A DNA stretch of 64,000 nt from Stenotrophomonas sp. Ste86 (GTDB lineage Bacteria; Pseudomonadota; Gammaproteobacteria; Xanthomonadales; Xanthomonadaceae): the NCBI RefSeq assembly GCF_024519465.1, contig NZ_JALJRW010000010.1, positions 62,001 through 126,000 of the forward strand, given 5' to 3'. The position numbers and the translations under genes are program-made. The notes under the pieces are model-generated. The model saw nothing but the letters and a program-made list of their open reading frames with translations. It had not been told where the DNA came from and did not search any database. Position 1 is the first letter of the stretch; each line of letters begins with the position of its first letter. This document shows positions 16,587 through 24,873 of this stretch, piece by piece.

Positions 16587-17414
16587 ATGACCAAACTTGC
16601 TTCGCTCCTCGTCCTGCTGGCGATGTCATCAACGGCGCACGCCATCGTCATTCGAGATGATGTGGATGATGCGAAGTACCGGGTGCCAGCCTCCGAATTT
16701 CCCGCGCTGGTGGACATGCCCGGTGAAGGCCACGGGGTACTGATCGCGCCCCAGTGGGTGATCACCGCGGCCCATACGATTCCGCAGCACTCCGACCTCA
16801 AGCGAGTAGCAATCAACGGGGTCGACCGGGACGTAGCGCGCGTTGTCGTGCACGCCGGCTACAAGCCGCTGCCACAGGCCTTGATCGATCAGGCAACGAC
16901 GACCGGCGAGGCCATGCTGATCGTTGTGTTTCTTGCAGCAGGCGATGACATCGCTCTGATCAAGTTGGCGCGCCCGGTGACCGATGTCGCACCTGTCGCG
17001 CTATACAAAGGCAATGAAGAGTACAGCCAGGTCGTCAAGATCCTGGGCAAGGGCGCTGCGGGCACCGGTGCCACCGGGCATGACCCCAAAGCCAGCCACC
17101 GCGGTGAGCTTCGGCGCGCATTCAATCAGGTCTCCAGCGCCTACGACCGCTGGTTCTGCTACGTGTTCGATAAGCCGCCGACGGGGCTGCCCTTGGAAGG
17201 CGTGCTGGGCAACGGGGACAGTGGCGGTCCGGTGCTTGTGCAGGACGGAGGCCAATGGGTGCTGGCGGGGCTGGCCTCATGGAAATTCGTGGAGGGCAAT
17301 GTGCTGACGGCCTGGCCCGGGCGCTATGGGCAGATCAGCTGCAACGTGCGTTTGAGCTACTACCGCGGGTGGATTGAGGGTGTACTTTCTGGCGAATCCG
17401 GATCGGCCCACTGA
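16587..17414 (+). CDS. Secreted trypsin-like serine protease
   Basis: 275 residues. The ATG at 16587 gives a signal peptide (LASLLVLLAMSSTAHA). The chymotrypsin-fold triad is visible: His63 in ITAAHT, Asp121 in GDDIALIKL, Ser212 in GNGDSGGP. It has the length of a single catalytic domain with no PDZ or other appendix. Substrate unknown; probably periplasmic or extracellular. Confidence 0.88.
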   Translation: MTKLASLLVLLAMSSTAHAIVIRDDVDDAKYRVPASEFPALVDMPGEGHGVLIAPQWVITAAHTIPQHSDLKRVAINGVDRDVARVVVHAGYKPLPQALIDQATTTGEAMLIVVFLAAGDDIALIKLARPVTDVAPVALYKGNEEYSQVVKILGKGAAGTGATGHDPKASHRGELRRAFNQVSSAYDRWFCYVFDKPPTGLPLEGVLGNGDSGGPVLVQDGGQWVLAGLASWKFVEGNVLTAWPGRYGQISCNVRLSYYRGWIEGVLSGESGSAH

Positions 17415-17659
17415 CCGCGTTACGCGATGCCGGCAGTGAAGCGCACTGGCGGCCATCCTGCGGTACAGACCAAAGACGTTCGCTGGGTGCAATCGCTTTC
17501 CTGCAGGTCACTTGCCCCATCACCCTGCGAAAGCAAGGATGCCTTCCATGTCGACACCGCAACATTCACACCGTCGCGCGCACCAGAGTGCTGCTGAAGC
17601 TTCCGCCACGCGCGTAACCGCCACCGGACGGGATGAGCGGTATCCCGTCGAACGCCTTG

Positions 17660-20080
17660 TCATGGCGCGTCAGCGAGCGACCCGGCCGGGTCCTCCTGCA
17701 ATGCGGTCTGGATCGATCCGGCCAGGTCGCTGCGGGTGAACGGCTTGGCCAGGATCGCAATGTTCCGGCCAAGCGCGCCGCTGGCATCGAGGTCGCGCGG
17801 GTAGCCGGAGGTGAACAGCACATGCAGGCTGGGATTTCGCGCCAGCGCCCGTTTGGCCAGCTCCCACCCGGACATGCCAGGCATCACGATGTCCGAGAAC
17901 AGCAGGTCCACGCTGACATCGGTACGTTCCAGCAGTCGCATGGCAGAGGGGCCGTCATGCGCTTCCAGCACGCGGTAACCGAGCTGGCGCAGGGTTTCCA
18001 CGGTGTAGGCTCGGACATCGTCGTTGTCTTCGGCGACCAGGATCGTGGTGTCCTCCAGGACCTCGTAGAGTCCCTGTCGCGGTTCGCCGAGCGGCCGATC
18101 ATGCGGCAGCGGCGCGGACGAACGCGGGAACAGCATGGTGATGGTGGTGCCGATGCCGGGTGTGGAATCGAGCAGCACGTGACCGCCGGACTGCTTGACG
18201 AACCCGTACACCATCGACAACCCCAGGCCGGTGCCGCGGCCCACTTCCTTGGTGGTGAAGAACGGTTCGAACACGCGCGCCCTGGTTTCGGCGGACATGC
18301 CGTGGCCGCTGTCGCGCACGCGCACCATCGCGTAGTGGCCCGGCGGCACATCGGGGTTCTGGTTGCTGAAATCGTCATCGAGGTGGGCGTTGTCCACCTC
18401 GATCGTCAGCCGGCCACCCTCGGGCATCGCGTCGCGCGCGTTGACGGCGAGGTTGAGCACCGAGGCCTCCAGCTGGCTGGGATCGATTTCCACGCACCAG
18501 ATGTCCGGGCTGTGCAGCATCTCCAGTTGCACCAGTTCGCCCAGCGAGCGCTTGAGCATGTCCTGCATGTCGCTGACCTGCGCGTTGAGGTCCACCGGCA
18601 GATTGCGCAGCGGTTGCCGACGCGAAAACGCGAGCAGGCGCTGGGTGACGTTGGCCGCCCGCATCACGCCCTTGAGTGCGTTGTCCAGCGAATGCGCGGC
18701 ATTGCCGGCGCTGTCGCCGAGCCGGTCGATCAGCAGCTGGGCGTACTCCACGTTGCCGGCGATCACGGTCAGGATATTGTTGAAGTCGTGGGCGATGCCG
18801 CCGGTGAGCTGGCCGACGGCCTCGATCTTCTGGCTCTGGCGGAGGGCTTCCTCGGCCTGGCGGCGCGCGGTGGTTTCCACCGCTTCGGATACCACGGCGG
18901 TGACCTTGCCCTGGTGGTCCAGCAGCGGCCGGAAGGAAAATTCGAAGGTCCGCATGCCGGTGGGCAGGCGCAGCTCCAGTTCGTGCCGGGAGGCCACCCC
19001 TGCGGCGGCCTCAAGCACCGCCTGGCAGACGATCGCCGGTACGCCCTCGGTATCGGCAAACCACGCCGATTCGCAGTAGACCGCACCGCGCACATCCTGC
19101 TTGGTCGCCAGGATGGCGGCCAGCGAGGCGGAGTTGGTGTCGATGATGCGGCCGTCCAGGGTCAACAGATTCTGGTGCTGGAAGCTGGATTCGAACAGCG
19201 CCTGCAGCCGGCTTTCGCTGCGGTGCAGGGCCGAGGTGCGCTCGTCCACCTGGCGCTCAAGCGATTCGTTGCTGGCTTTCAGCAACGACTGCGCCTGTTT
19301 CAATTCGCTGATGTCGCGGGCCATGGCGTAGTAGCCCATGACCGTGCCGTCGGCGGTGAGCTCGGGCACGCAGTCGACCTGGGCATAGCGCGGCGTGGCG
19401 CCGTTGCGGTGGGACAGCGTTTCGAAGCTGACCTTCTGGCCCAGCAGCACCTTGTCCAGGTGCTGCTGCATCTGCGCGAACGCCTCATCGCCGACGATCT
19501 CGCGCGCGTGCATGCCGATCAGGCTTTCCGGGTCGCGCCCGTGCCATTCGAAATAGGCCTGGTTGGCGAACCGGTAACGGTGGTCCTGGCCGAAATAGGC
19601 GATCAGCGCCGGCAGCGAATCGGTGATCAACCGCAGCCGCTGGTGGCTGTCGTGCAGCTCGGCCTCCACGCGGGCCAGCCGGCGTCGCTCCTGGGCCTCG
19701 CCGATGGCGCGGACGATGGCATCGGGCAGCCGCTGCAGCCGCGACTTGACCACATAGTCGCGGGCACCGCGCCTGAGCGCCTGGACCGCGAGTTCTTCGG
19801 TCAGGGTGCCGGAGACGAAGATGAAGGGGATTTCCGGGGCGACCTCGCACGCCAGCGCCAGCGCGGCGTCGCCGTCGAAGCCGGGCAGTACATGGTCGGC
19901 CAGGATGACGTCGAACGCACCGCCGCGCAGGGCATCGAGCATTCCCTGGTGGGACCAGGTGCGTTCAACGGCAAAGGGCAGCCCGGCGCGGCCCAGCTGC
20001 AGTGTGATGAGTTCGGCATCCAGCGCATTGTCCTCGACCATCAGGATGCGGATTGGCGTGCCTGGTGCTGCTTCAGCCAT
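17660..20080 (-). CDS. Hybrid histidine kinase (REC-PAS-PAS-HisKA-HATPase-REC)
   Basis: 806 residues, no membrane segment. N-terminal receiver with VEDN and phospho-acceptor Asp62 (LADHVLPGFDG); PAS domains at about 150-260 (ending GYYAMARDISELKQAQ) and 285-400; a dimerisation/phosphotransfer domain with GGIAHDFNNIL; an ATPase domain with the N-box NLAVNARDAMPEGG and GRGTGLGLSMVYGF; a C-terminal receiver with Asp730 (LLFSDIVMPGMSG). It overlaps the preceding response regulator by 8 bases, so it is the last gene of the bphO-bphP operon. The N-terminal receiver could take phosphate from BphP, making this kinase a downstream stage of the light relay. Confidence 0.9.
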   Translation of the reverse strand: MAEAAPGTPIRILMVEDNALDAELITLQLGRAGLPFAVERTWSHQGMLDALRGGAFDVILADHVLPGFDGDAALALACEVAPEIPFIFVSGTLTEELAVQALRRGARDYVVKSRLQRLPDAIVRAIGEAQERRRLARVEAELHDSHQRLRLITDSLPALIAYFGQDHRYRFANQAYFEWHGRDPESLIGMHAREIVGDEAFAQMQQHLDKVLLGQKVSFETLSHRNGATPRYAQVDCVPELTADGTVMGYYAMARDISELKQAQSLLKASNESLERQVDERTSALHRSESRLQALFESSFQHQNLLTLDGRIIDTNSASLAAILATKQDVRGAVYCESAWFADTEGVPAIVCQAVLEAAAGVASRHELELRLPTGMRTFEFSFRPLLDHQGKVTAVVSEAVETTARRQAEEALRQSQKIEAVGQLTGGIAHDFNNILTVIAGNVEYAQLLIDRLGDSAGNAAHSLDNALKGVMRAANVTQRLLAFSRRQPLRNLPVDLNAQVSDMQDMLKRSLGELVQLEMLHSPDIWCVEIDPSQLEASVLNLAVNARDAMPEGGRLTIEVDNAHLDDDFSNQNPDVPPGHYAMVRVRDSGHGMSAETRARVFEPFFTTKEVGRGTGLGLSMVYGFVKQSGGHVLLDSTPGIGTTITMLFPRSSAPLPHDRPLGEPRQGLYEVLEDTTILVAEDNDDVRAYTVETLRQLGYRVLEAHDGPSAMRLLERTDVSVDLLFSDIVMPGMSGWELAKRALARNPSLHVLFTSGYPRDLDASGALGRNIAILAKPFTRSDLAGSIQTALQEDPAGSLADAP

Positions 20081-20546
20081 CTTTTCTGCTCTTGGCGCCG
20101 AACAGGGTCCCGTGCGGCGGTGGTTGATTGGTGATGCCCCAGAACATGCCCAGGCCCTGGATGGCCTCCAGGAACTCCTTGAAGTCCACCGGCTTGACCA
20201 CGAAGGCGTTCACGCCCAGCTCGTAGCTGCGGATCAGGTCCTGTTCTTCGCGCGAGGAGGTCAGCATCACCACCGGCGTGCTGCTCAGCGCGGCGTCTGT
20301 ACGTATTTCACGGAGCACGTCCAGCCCATTGAGCTTGGGCAGTTTCAGGTCCAGCAGTACCACCACCGGGCCGCCATGCATGGCGCCCGCGTAGCGGCCC
20401 TGGCAACGCAGGTACTCAAGCGCTTCCACGCCGTCACGCACATGGGTGACGTCATTCAGCAGCTGGCAGCGGGCGAGGGCGGCCATGGTCAGTTCAGCGT
20501 CTTTCGGGTTGTCTTCCACGAGCAGGATCGGTCGCAGATCTCTCAT
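20073..20546 (-). CDS. CheY-like response regulator of the phytochrome operon
   Basis: 157 residues, a single receiver domain with no output. Seen: acidic pocket VEDNPKD, phospho-acceptor Asp66 in VVLLDLKLPKLNG, MLTSS, and Lys118 in FVVKPVDF. This is the Rcp1-like regulator type that commonly follows phytochrome kinases. Its ATG overlaps the bphP stop (ATGA) and its end overlaps the hybrid kinase by 8 bases, so all three are translationally coupled. Confidence 0.92.
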   Translation of the reverse strand: MRDLRPILLVEDNPKDAELTMAALARCQLLNDVTHVRDGVEALEYLRCQGRYAGAMHGGPVVVLLDLKLPKLNGLDVLREIRTDAALSSTPVVMLTSSREEQDLIRSYELGVNAFVVKPVDFKEFLEAIQGLGMFWGITNQPPPHGTLFGAKSRKDG

Positions 20547-22777
20547 ACTTTGTCTCCAGTAGCGAAGGGGATGGTGAAGAAGAATGTCGCCCCGACGCCT
20601 ACCTCGCCTTCGGCCCAGGTGCGGCCGCCGTGGCGGGTGATGATGCGGTGCACGTTGGCCAGGCCGATGCCGGTGCCTTCGTATTCGTCTGAATGGTGCA
20701 GGCGCTGGAACACGCCGAAGAGTTTGTCCACGTAGCGCATGTCGAACCCGCAGCCATTGTCGCGGACGAAGAACACCTCTTCGGTGTCGGTGCGCTGATG
20801 CCCCACCTCGATGACCGGCTGGGGCGTGTCGCGGGTGAATTTGATCGCGTTGGCCAGCAGGTTCTGCCAGACCAGCCGCAACATGCCGGGGTCGGCCTGG
20901 ACACGCGGCAGCGGCGGCACCGCCCACTGGATGGAGCGTCCGGCATATTCCATGTCCAGCTTGTGCCGGACATCCTCGACCAGGGCGGTCATGTCCATGG
21001 AAATCTGGCCCATCGTCGACCGGCCCATCTGCGAGAAGCTGAGCAGGTCATCCACCAGTGTTCCCGCAGATTGTGCAGACTCGACGATGGTGTCGAGAAA
21101 TCTCTTTTCTGAATCGTTCAATCTGTCGCTGGCCGAGGCCCAGAGCAATTCCGAATAGCCCACGATGTGGCGGAACGGTGCGCGCAGGTCATGGCTGACC
21201 GAGTAGGAGAAGGCTTCCAGCTCCTTGTTGCTGCGCAGGAGCTGCTCGTTGAGCGCGGCCATTTCCTCGGCCTTGCGCAGCACGATGTCCACGATGGCCG
21301 CGCGCAGTTCCAGCGCGGCATCGCGATCGACCGCGTTCCAGGGCGATGACTGCCGGCGCACCGTTTCCTTCCAGCCTTCAAAGGACGTGCGCGGGGTAAG
21401 CGCGACGGTCGCTTCCTTGCGCGGGTCGCCGCCCCAGCGCACGGTACGGATGACCTCGGGGCGGAACCACAGCACGTAGCTCTCATGCACCTGCGAAATG
21501 GAAATGGCCAGTACGCCGCTGGCGACGTCGGCGAAGGCATCGGCATCCGTCCACAGGGACGGCAGGCGTTCGGTACAGAACAGATCGCCTTCGCGCTGCT
21601 GCGCGGCCAGCCACTGCACCAGGTGCATCACCTGTGCCTGGCTGGGGCAGTCGCCATGCAGGATGCACTCGCCCCGGTGCACGATCGCCGCGCCGGACGA
21701 CTCGGTCAGCGCCAGCAGGCTGCGCTGGTCGCGACCGAGCGCGGCCATGAAATCCTGGTCGCCGGCCATGCGTGCGAGCAGCCGCACCTGGATGGCCCGG
21801 CGCGCGATGCGTTGTTCCACGCCCAACGCGCGTTCTTTCAACGCGATCTGGAGGGAGAGGATCTGGCCGATGAATTCACAGGCGGTGCGCACGTGATAGG
21901 GCACCCGCCGTGGGGTCCGGTTGTGGCAGGAGATCAGCCCCCACAACTGGCCTTCGCGCAGCAGCGACACCGACATCGACGCGCCGGTGCCCATGTTGCG
22001 CATGTACTGCAGGTGCACGGGGGACACGCTGCGCAGCGAAACCGGACTGAGGTCGGTGGGCGGGGAATCGGCCAGGGCGGCGCTGCGGACCAGCGGCACG
22101 GGCTGGTAATGGCTGTCGGCGATCAGCCGGACCCGGTTCTGCCGGTACAGCTCGCGTGCCTGGGCGGGGATATCCGACTCGGGGAAGCGCAGGTCCAGGT
22201 AGCTGGGCAGTACGTCGTTCCTGTCTTCGGCAATGACCGCGCCATTCCACTCTTCGTCAAAGCGATACACCAGCACGCGGTCCAGGCCGGTGAGCTCGCG
22301 GACCTGCGCGGCGGCGAGATCGCACAGTTCGGCCAACGTGGCCGCGCGCTCGATCGCGCCCATGAAGTGGCGGATCGAGGGATACAGATCCTCCAGCGAG
22401 CCCGGCTCACCGGGCACCGGCGCTTCGAGTTCGACGATGAGGGTGTCGCCCACGCGGTGGGCCTGCACATGATGCGCGCCGTGCCCGCCGATCGCGTGGG
22501 CGCCGAGGAACTGCGAGGTGTCCTGTGCGATGGCTTGCAGGGCCGGCCTGCACCGCGCCAGTGCGCCGCCCAGAACAGTGTCGATGGGCTGGCCGAGCGG
22601 ATCGCCGAATGTCTCCAGCAGCTCTTCGCGCGCGACCGCGCGCGCAGTGACCACCAGCGATGCCGGCTCCAGCACGAGGATCAGGCCGTAGGGCTGTATG
22701 GCGCCGGGCGTGCGTATCGGCTCGCTGGCGCAACCGCTGAGATCCAGGGGTTTTTCGCCGGACTTCCAGGATGACAT
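20543..22777 (-). CDS. bphP: Bacteriophytochrome histidine kinase
   Basis: 744 residues in the order PAS, GAF, PHY, HisKA, HATPase: a red/far-red photoreceptor that autophosphorylates. Biliverdin attachment is expected at Cys16 (LDLSGCASEP); the following segment reads IRTPGAIQPYG. GAF landmarks: FPESDIPAQAR with Asp202 (the second residue is Glu instead of the usual Ala) and His255 in SPVHLQYMRNMG. PHY tongue: PRTSF at 462-466. Phospho-acceptor His529 in SVSHDLRAP; ATPase boxes NAIKFT, DNGCGFD and GTGIGLANV. I prefer the ATG at 22777 over the TTG at 22795. Confidence 0.93.
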   Translation of the reverse strand: MSSWKSGEKPLDLSGCASEPIRTPGAIQPYGLILVLEPASLVVTARAVAREELLETFGDPLGQPIDTVLGGALARCRPALQAIAQDTSQFLGAHAIGGHGAHHVQAHRVGDTLIVELEAPVPGEPGSLEDLYPSIRHFMGAIERAATLAELCDLAAAQVRELTGLDRVLVYRFDEEWNGAVIAEDRNDVLPSYLDLRFPESDIPAQARELYRQNRVRLIADSHYQPVPLVRSAALADSPPTDLSPVSLRSVSPVHLQYMRNMGTGASMSVSLLREGQLWGLISCHNRTPRRVPYHVRTACEFIGQILSLQIALKERALGVEQRIARRAIQVRLLARMAGDQDFMAALGRDQRSLLALTESSGAAIVHRGECILHGDCPSQAQVMHLVQWLAAQQREGDLFCTERLPSLWTDADAFADVASGVLAISISQVHESYVLWFRPEVIRTVRWGGDPRKEATVALTPRTSFEGWKETVRRQSSPWNAVDRDAALELRAAIVDIVLRKAEEMAALNEQLLRSNKELEAFSYSVSHDLRAPFRHIVGYSELLWASASDRLNDSEKRFLDTIVESAQSAGTLVDDLLSFSQMGRSTMGQISMDMTALVEDVRHKLDMEYAGRSIQWAVPPLPRVQADPGMLRLVWQNLLANAIKFTRDTPQPVIEVGHQRTDTEEVFFVRDNGCGFDMRYVDKLFGVFQRLHHSDEYEGTGIGLANVHRIITRHGGRTWAEGEVGVGATFFFTIPFATGDKV

Positions 22778-22965
22778 GCTGTTGACCCCCACCAATTGCC
22801 GTGACTAGACCGCTCGAAGGACACCGCCGATCGATTGCCCGGCGAGCACCGGTCACTCTCTCTTGGTGTGACACGGCGCACATAGCTTCGCATATCAGGT
22901 CTGCCGAACCGGTGACGATGCAGCACGGCGGAGACGCGTGCAGGGCACGCGCAAATGCTGCGGCC

Positions 22966-23601
22966 TCAGTCGGACGCGTCGGCGACATACCGGGCGACAC
23001 GTTCGAATGCGGCATCGGCCCCCTGCAGCAGCAGGGCCTCCTGGCGCTCATCGAGCGCTATCGCATCGAGTTCGGCGGTGAACGTGCGCCAGGCCGTGGC
23101 CACACCTTCCTGCGCAGGCGCCAGGTGGCGCGCACCAAAGTGCGGGTGCAGCCCCAGCCCGGCGGCCATCTTCAGGATCACCGCGCCACCGAGTGCCGAG
23201 CCCTCCACGACGTAAAGCCAGCCGAGCCGGTACGCCATGGGCCCCGCGACCGGGTCTGCCGTGTGATCCGCGGGCGCGTCTGCGGCGAGATCGGCCAGGT
23301 CGCGTTCGATCAGGGCAATGCGTTGCCGTCCCTGCACACTGGGCAGCCGCTGCAGGATGTCCGGGCAGGCGTACAGGCCCTGCACGTCGGCATGCAGACG
23401 ATGCTGGACACGGACGAAGCGGGCGAATGCCGCGCGGCTGGCGAAGATGTCCATCCCCAGGATCCGCGCATCGACGCGCCGATGGGCCTGGTCGGTGGCG
23501 GCCTTCAGACGTTGCGCACGTGACGTAAATGACGCGCCGGGTACGGAACGGACGGTGGGCTGCGATGACGGCACAGGGGGCAAGGAGTGGAAGGCGGACA
23601 C
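22966..23601 (-). CDS. bphO: Biliverdin-producing heme oxygenase BphO
   Basis: Cleaves heme to biliverdin, the chromophore of the phytochrome encoded 188 bases downstream. 211 residues from a GTG start; the proximal heme ligand is probably His40 in ATDQAHRRVD, and the distal helix signature reads GWLYVVEGSALGG. No ATG is available before the conserved part, and the first 25 residues are weakly conserved in type, so the exact start is uncertain. Confidence 0.88.
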   Translation of the reverse strand: MSAFHSLPPVPSSQPTVRSVPGASFTSRAQRLKAATDQAHRRVDARILGMDIFASRAAFARFVRVQHRLHADVQGLYACPDILQRLPSVQGRQRIALIERDLADLAADAPADHTADPVAGPMAYRLGWLYVVEGSALGGAVILKMAAGLGLHPHFGARHLAPAQEGVATAWRTFTAELDAIALDERQEALLLQGADAAFERVARYVADASD

Positions 23602-23629
23602 CTATCGTATCAAGGCCGCTGGCACGCCT

Positions 23630-23809
23630 TTACGGGTCGATCCGGGTGGAGTCGACCCGCTTGCGCCCTTCCTGGGTGAGGTCGATGTCGCCATCTTCGG
23701 CCTGCGCCGCGTAACCGGCATTGACCGCCCAGTTGGCGTCCTCATCGGAAATCGGCCGGGTGGCGTTGATGTCATCTAGGATGCGGCGCTGTTCGGCGGT
23801 GAGGCTCAC
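23630..23809 (-). CDS. Small acidic hypothetical protein, 59 aa
   Basis: A GTG-start gene whose start overlaps the stop of the preceding small membrane gene (GTGA). The product begins MSLTAEQRRILDDINATRP and continues ISDEDANWAVNAGYA, soluble and acidic. A longer frame with a GTG at 23884 exists but would overlap the membrane gene heavily. It ends 28 bases before bphO, suggesting it belongs to the phytochrome transcript. Function unknown. Confidence 0.55.
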   Translation of the reverse strand: MSLTAEQRRILDDINATRPISDEDANWAVNAGYAAQAEDGDIDLTQEGRKRVDSTRIDP

Positions 23810-23949
23810 GTCGGCGACCTGTCGGCGCCCAGCGCGGCCACGTCCTGTCGGGCACGGATCGCGCGGCGGTGATTTATCCACCACACCAGGCCCGGCAGCC
23901 CATACAGCACGGCGCCGACCAGCAGAAAGATCTTGAATGCGGTGTTCAT
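23806..23949 (-). CDS. 47-residue membrane protein at head of phytochrome operon
   Basis: An ATG frame of 47 codons with one hydrophobic span at about residues 5-25 (FKIFLLVGAVLYGLPGLVWW) followed by a basic tail. Its stop overlaps the next GTG. The transmembrane span, the coupled overlap and the lack of any competing gene on either strand support it. Function unknown; it may be the first gene of the bphO-bphP operon. Confidence 0.55.
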   Translation of the reverse strand: MNTAFKIFLLVGAVLYGLPGLVWWINHRRAIRARQDVAALGADRSPT

Positions 23950-24029
23950 GAGGTGTCGATGTTCACGGGCGACAGCTGCAGTTCAGCAGATTCCCCGTGA
24001 AGCCGTCGTCCATCTGGCCGATGGACCCG

Positions 24030-24136
24030 GTAGTGCCGGCCGCTGGCCGGCTCCCGGCACTGGCCAACCGAAGGCGCAGCCGGCCAGCGGCCGGCACTAC
24101 CCACCGAAGGCGTAGCCGGCCAGCGGTCGGCACTAC
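24030..24136. repeat. Cluster of three SMAG-type GTAG palindromes
   Basis: Three adjacent copies of a GC-rich palindrome built on GCCGGCCGCTGGCCGGC, the first starting with GTAG and the other two ending in CTAC. These are the hallmarks of SMAG elements, the short palindromic repeats described in Stenotrophomonas maltophilia and thought to be moved by REP-associated tyrosine transposases. Lie between the phytochrome operon and the divergent M23 peptidase gene. Confidence 0.85.
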
Positions 24137-24215
24137 TTCATGTTGGGCCCACATTGGCTTTGTATCGTCGTTCCCATCGGCTGCGATGCCCCGCAGCACC
24201 CGCACTGGAGCAACG

Positions 24216-24839
24216 ATGCCCCGCGACGAATCCCCCGAAACCGCCGCCAACACTCCCTCTTCCTCCGCACGGCGCCTGCGCCGCTGGCTGATCCGCCTGC
24301 TGGTCCTGGCCGCCTGCGCGCTGGCGGTGGGCATGCTGTGGAACAGTCGCTGGGCAGAGGTGCCGCGCGCGCTGTGGAGCCTGTCGCGGCTACCGCCGCC
24401 GCGTGCACTGCCGGTGCCGGTGGAGGGGGTGACGGCCCGGCGCATCGCCGATACCTTCGGCGCGCCGCGCGGGCGCGACCGTACCCATGCCGGCGTGGAT
24501 ATCTTCGCCAAGCGCGGCACCGCCGTGCGCAGCGCCAGCGACGGGGTCGTGGTGGATATCCGCGAGGGCGGCCTGGGCGGGCGCCAGGTGTGGGTGCTGG
24601 GTCCGGCGCGCGAGCGCTACTATTACGCCCATCTGGAGGGCTGGCGGGAGGGGTTGGTGCGCGGTGAGGTGGTCAGTGCCGGCACCGTGCTGGGCTATGT
24701 CGGCGACAGCGGCAATGCCAAGGGCACGCCGCCGCACCTGCACTGGGGCATCTATGGTGCCGATGGCGCGTACGACCCGCTGCCGTTGTTGCGCGCGTGG
24801 AAACCTGCACCGGTCGGCGCCGCACCGCGCAGCGAATGA
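24216..24839 (+). CDS. Membrane-anchored M23 zinc metallopeptidase
   Basis: 207 residues. A transmembrane segment at about 24-42 places the peptidase domain (from about residue 68) in the periplasm, where LytM/M23 enzymes cut peptidoglycan cross-links. All zinc and catalytic residues are present: His91 and Asp95 in RTHAGVD, His139 in YYYAHL, His174 and His176 in PPHLHWG, so an active enzyme is likely. I chose the ATG at 24216, preceded by CTGGAG; an upstream in-frame ATG is less well placed. Confidence 0.88.
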   Translation: MPRDESPETAANTPSSSARRLRRWLIRLLVLAACALAVGMLWNSRWAEVPRALWSLSRLPPPRALPVPVEGVTARRIADTFGAPRGRDRTHAGVDIFAKRGTAVRSASDGVVVDIREGGLGGRQVWVLGPARERYYYAHLEGWREGLVRGEVVSAGTVLGYVGDSGNAKGTPPHLHWGIYGADGAYDPLPLLRAWKPAPVGAAPRSE

Positions 24840-24873
24840 GTGCGCGGCTCGACGGCGTTGACCGATCGACGTG

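Noticed and set aside
17538..17739. Short plus-strand frame after the protease (MSTPQHSHRRAHQ...)
   Set aside because: It runs into the antisense of the hybrid kinase's 3' end and shows no domain, signal peptide or clear ribosome binding site.
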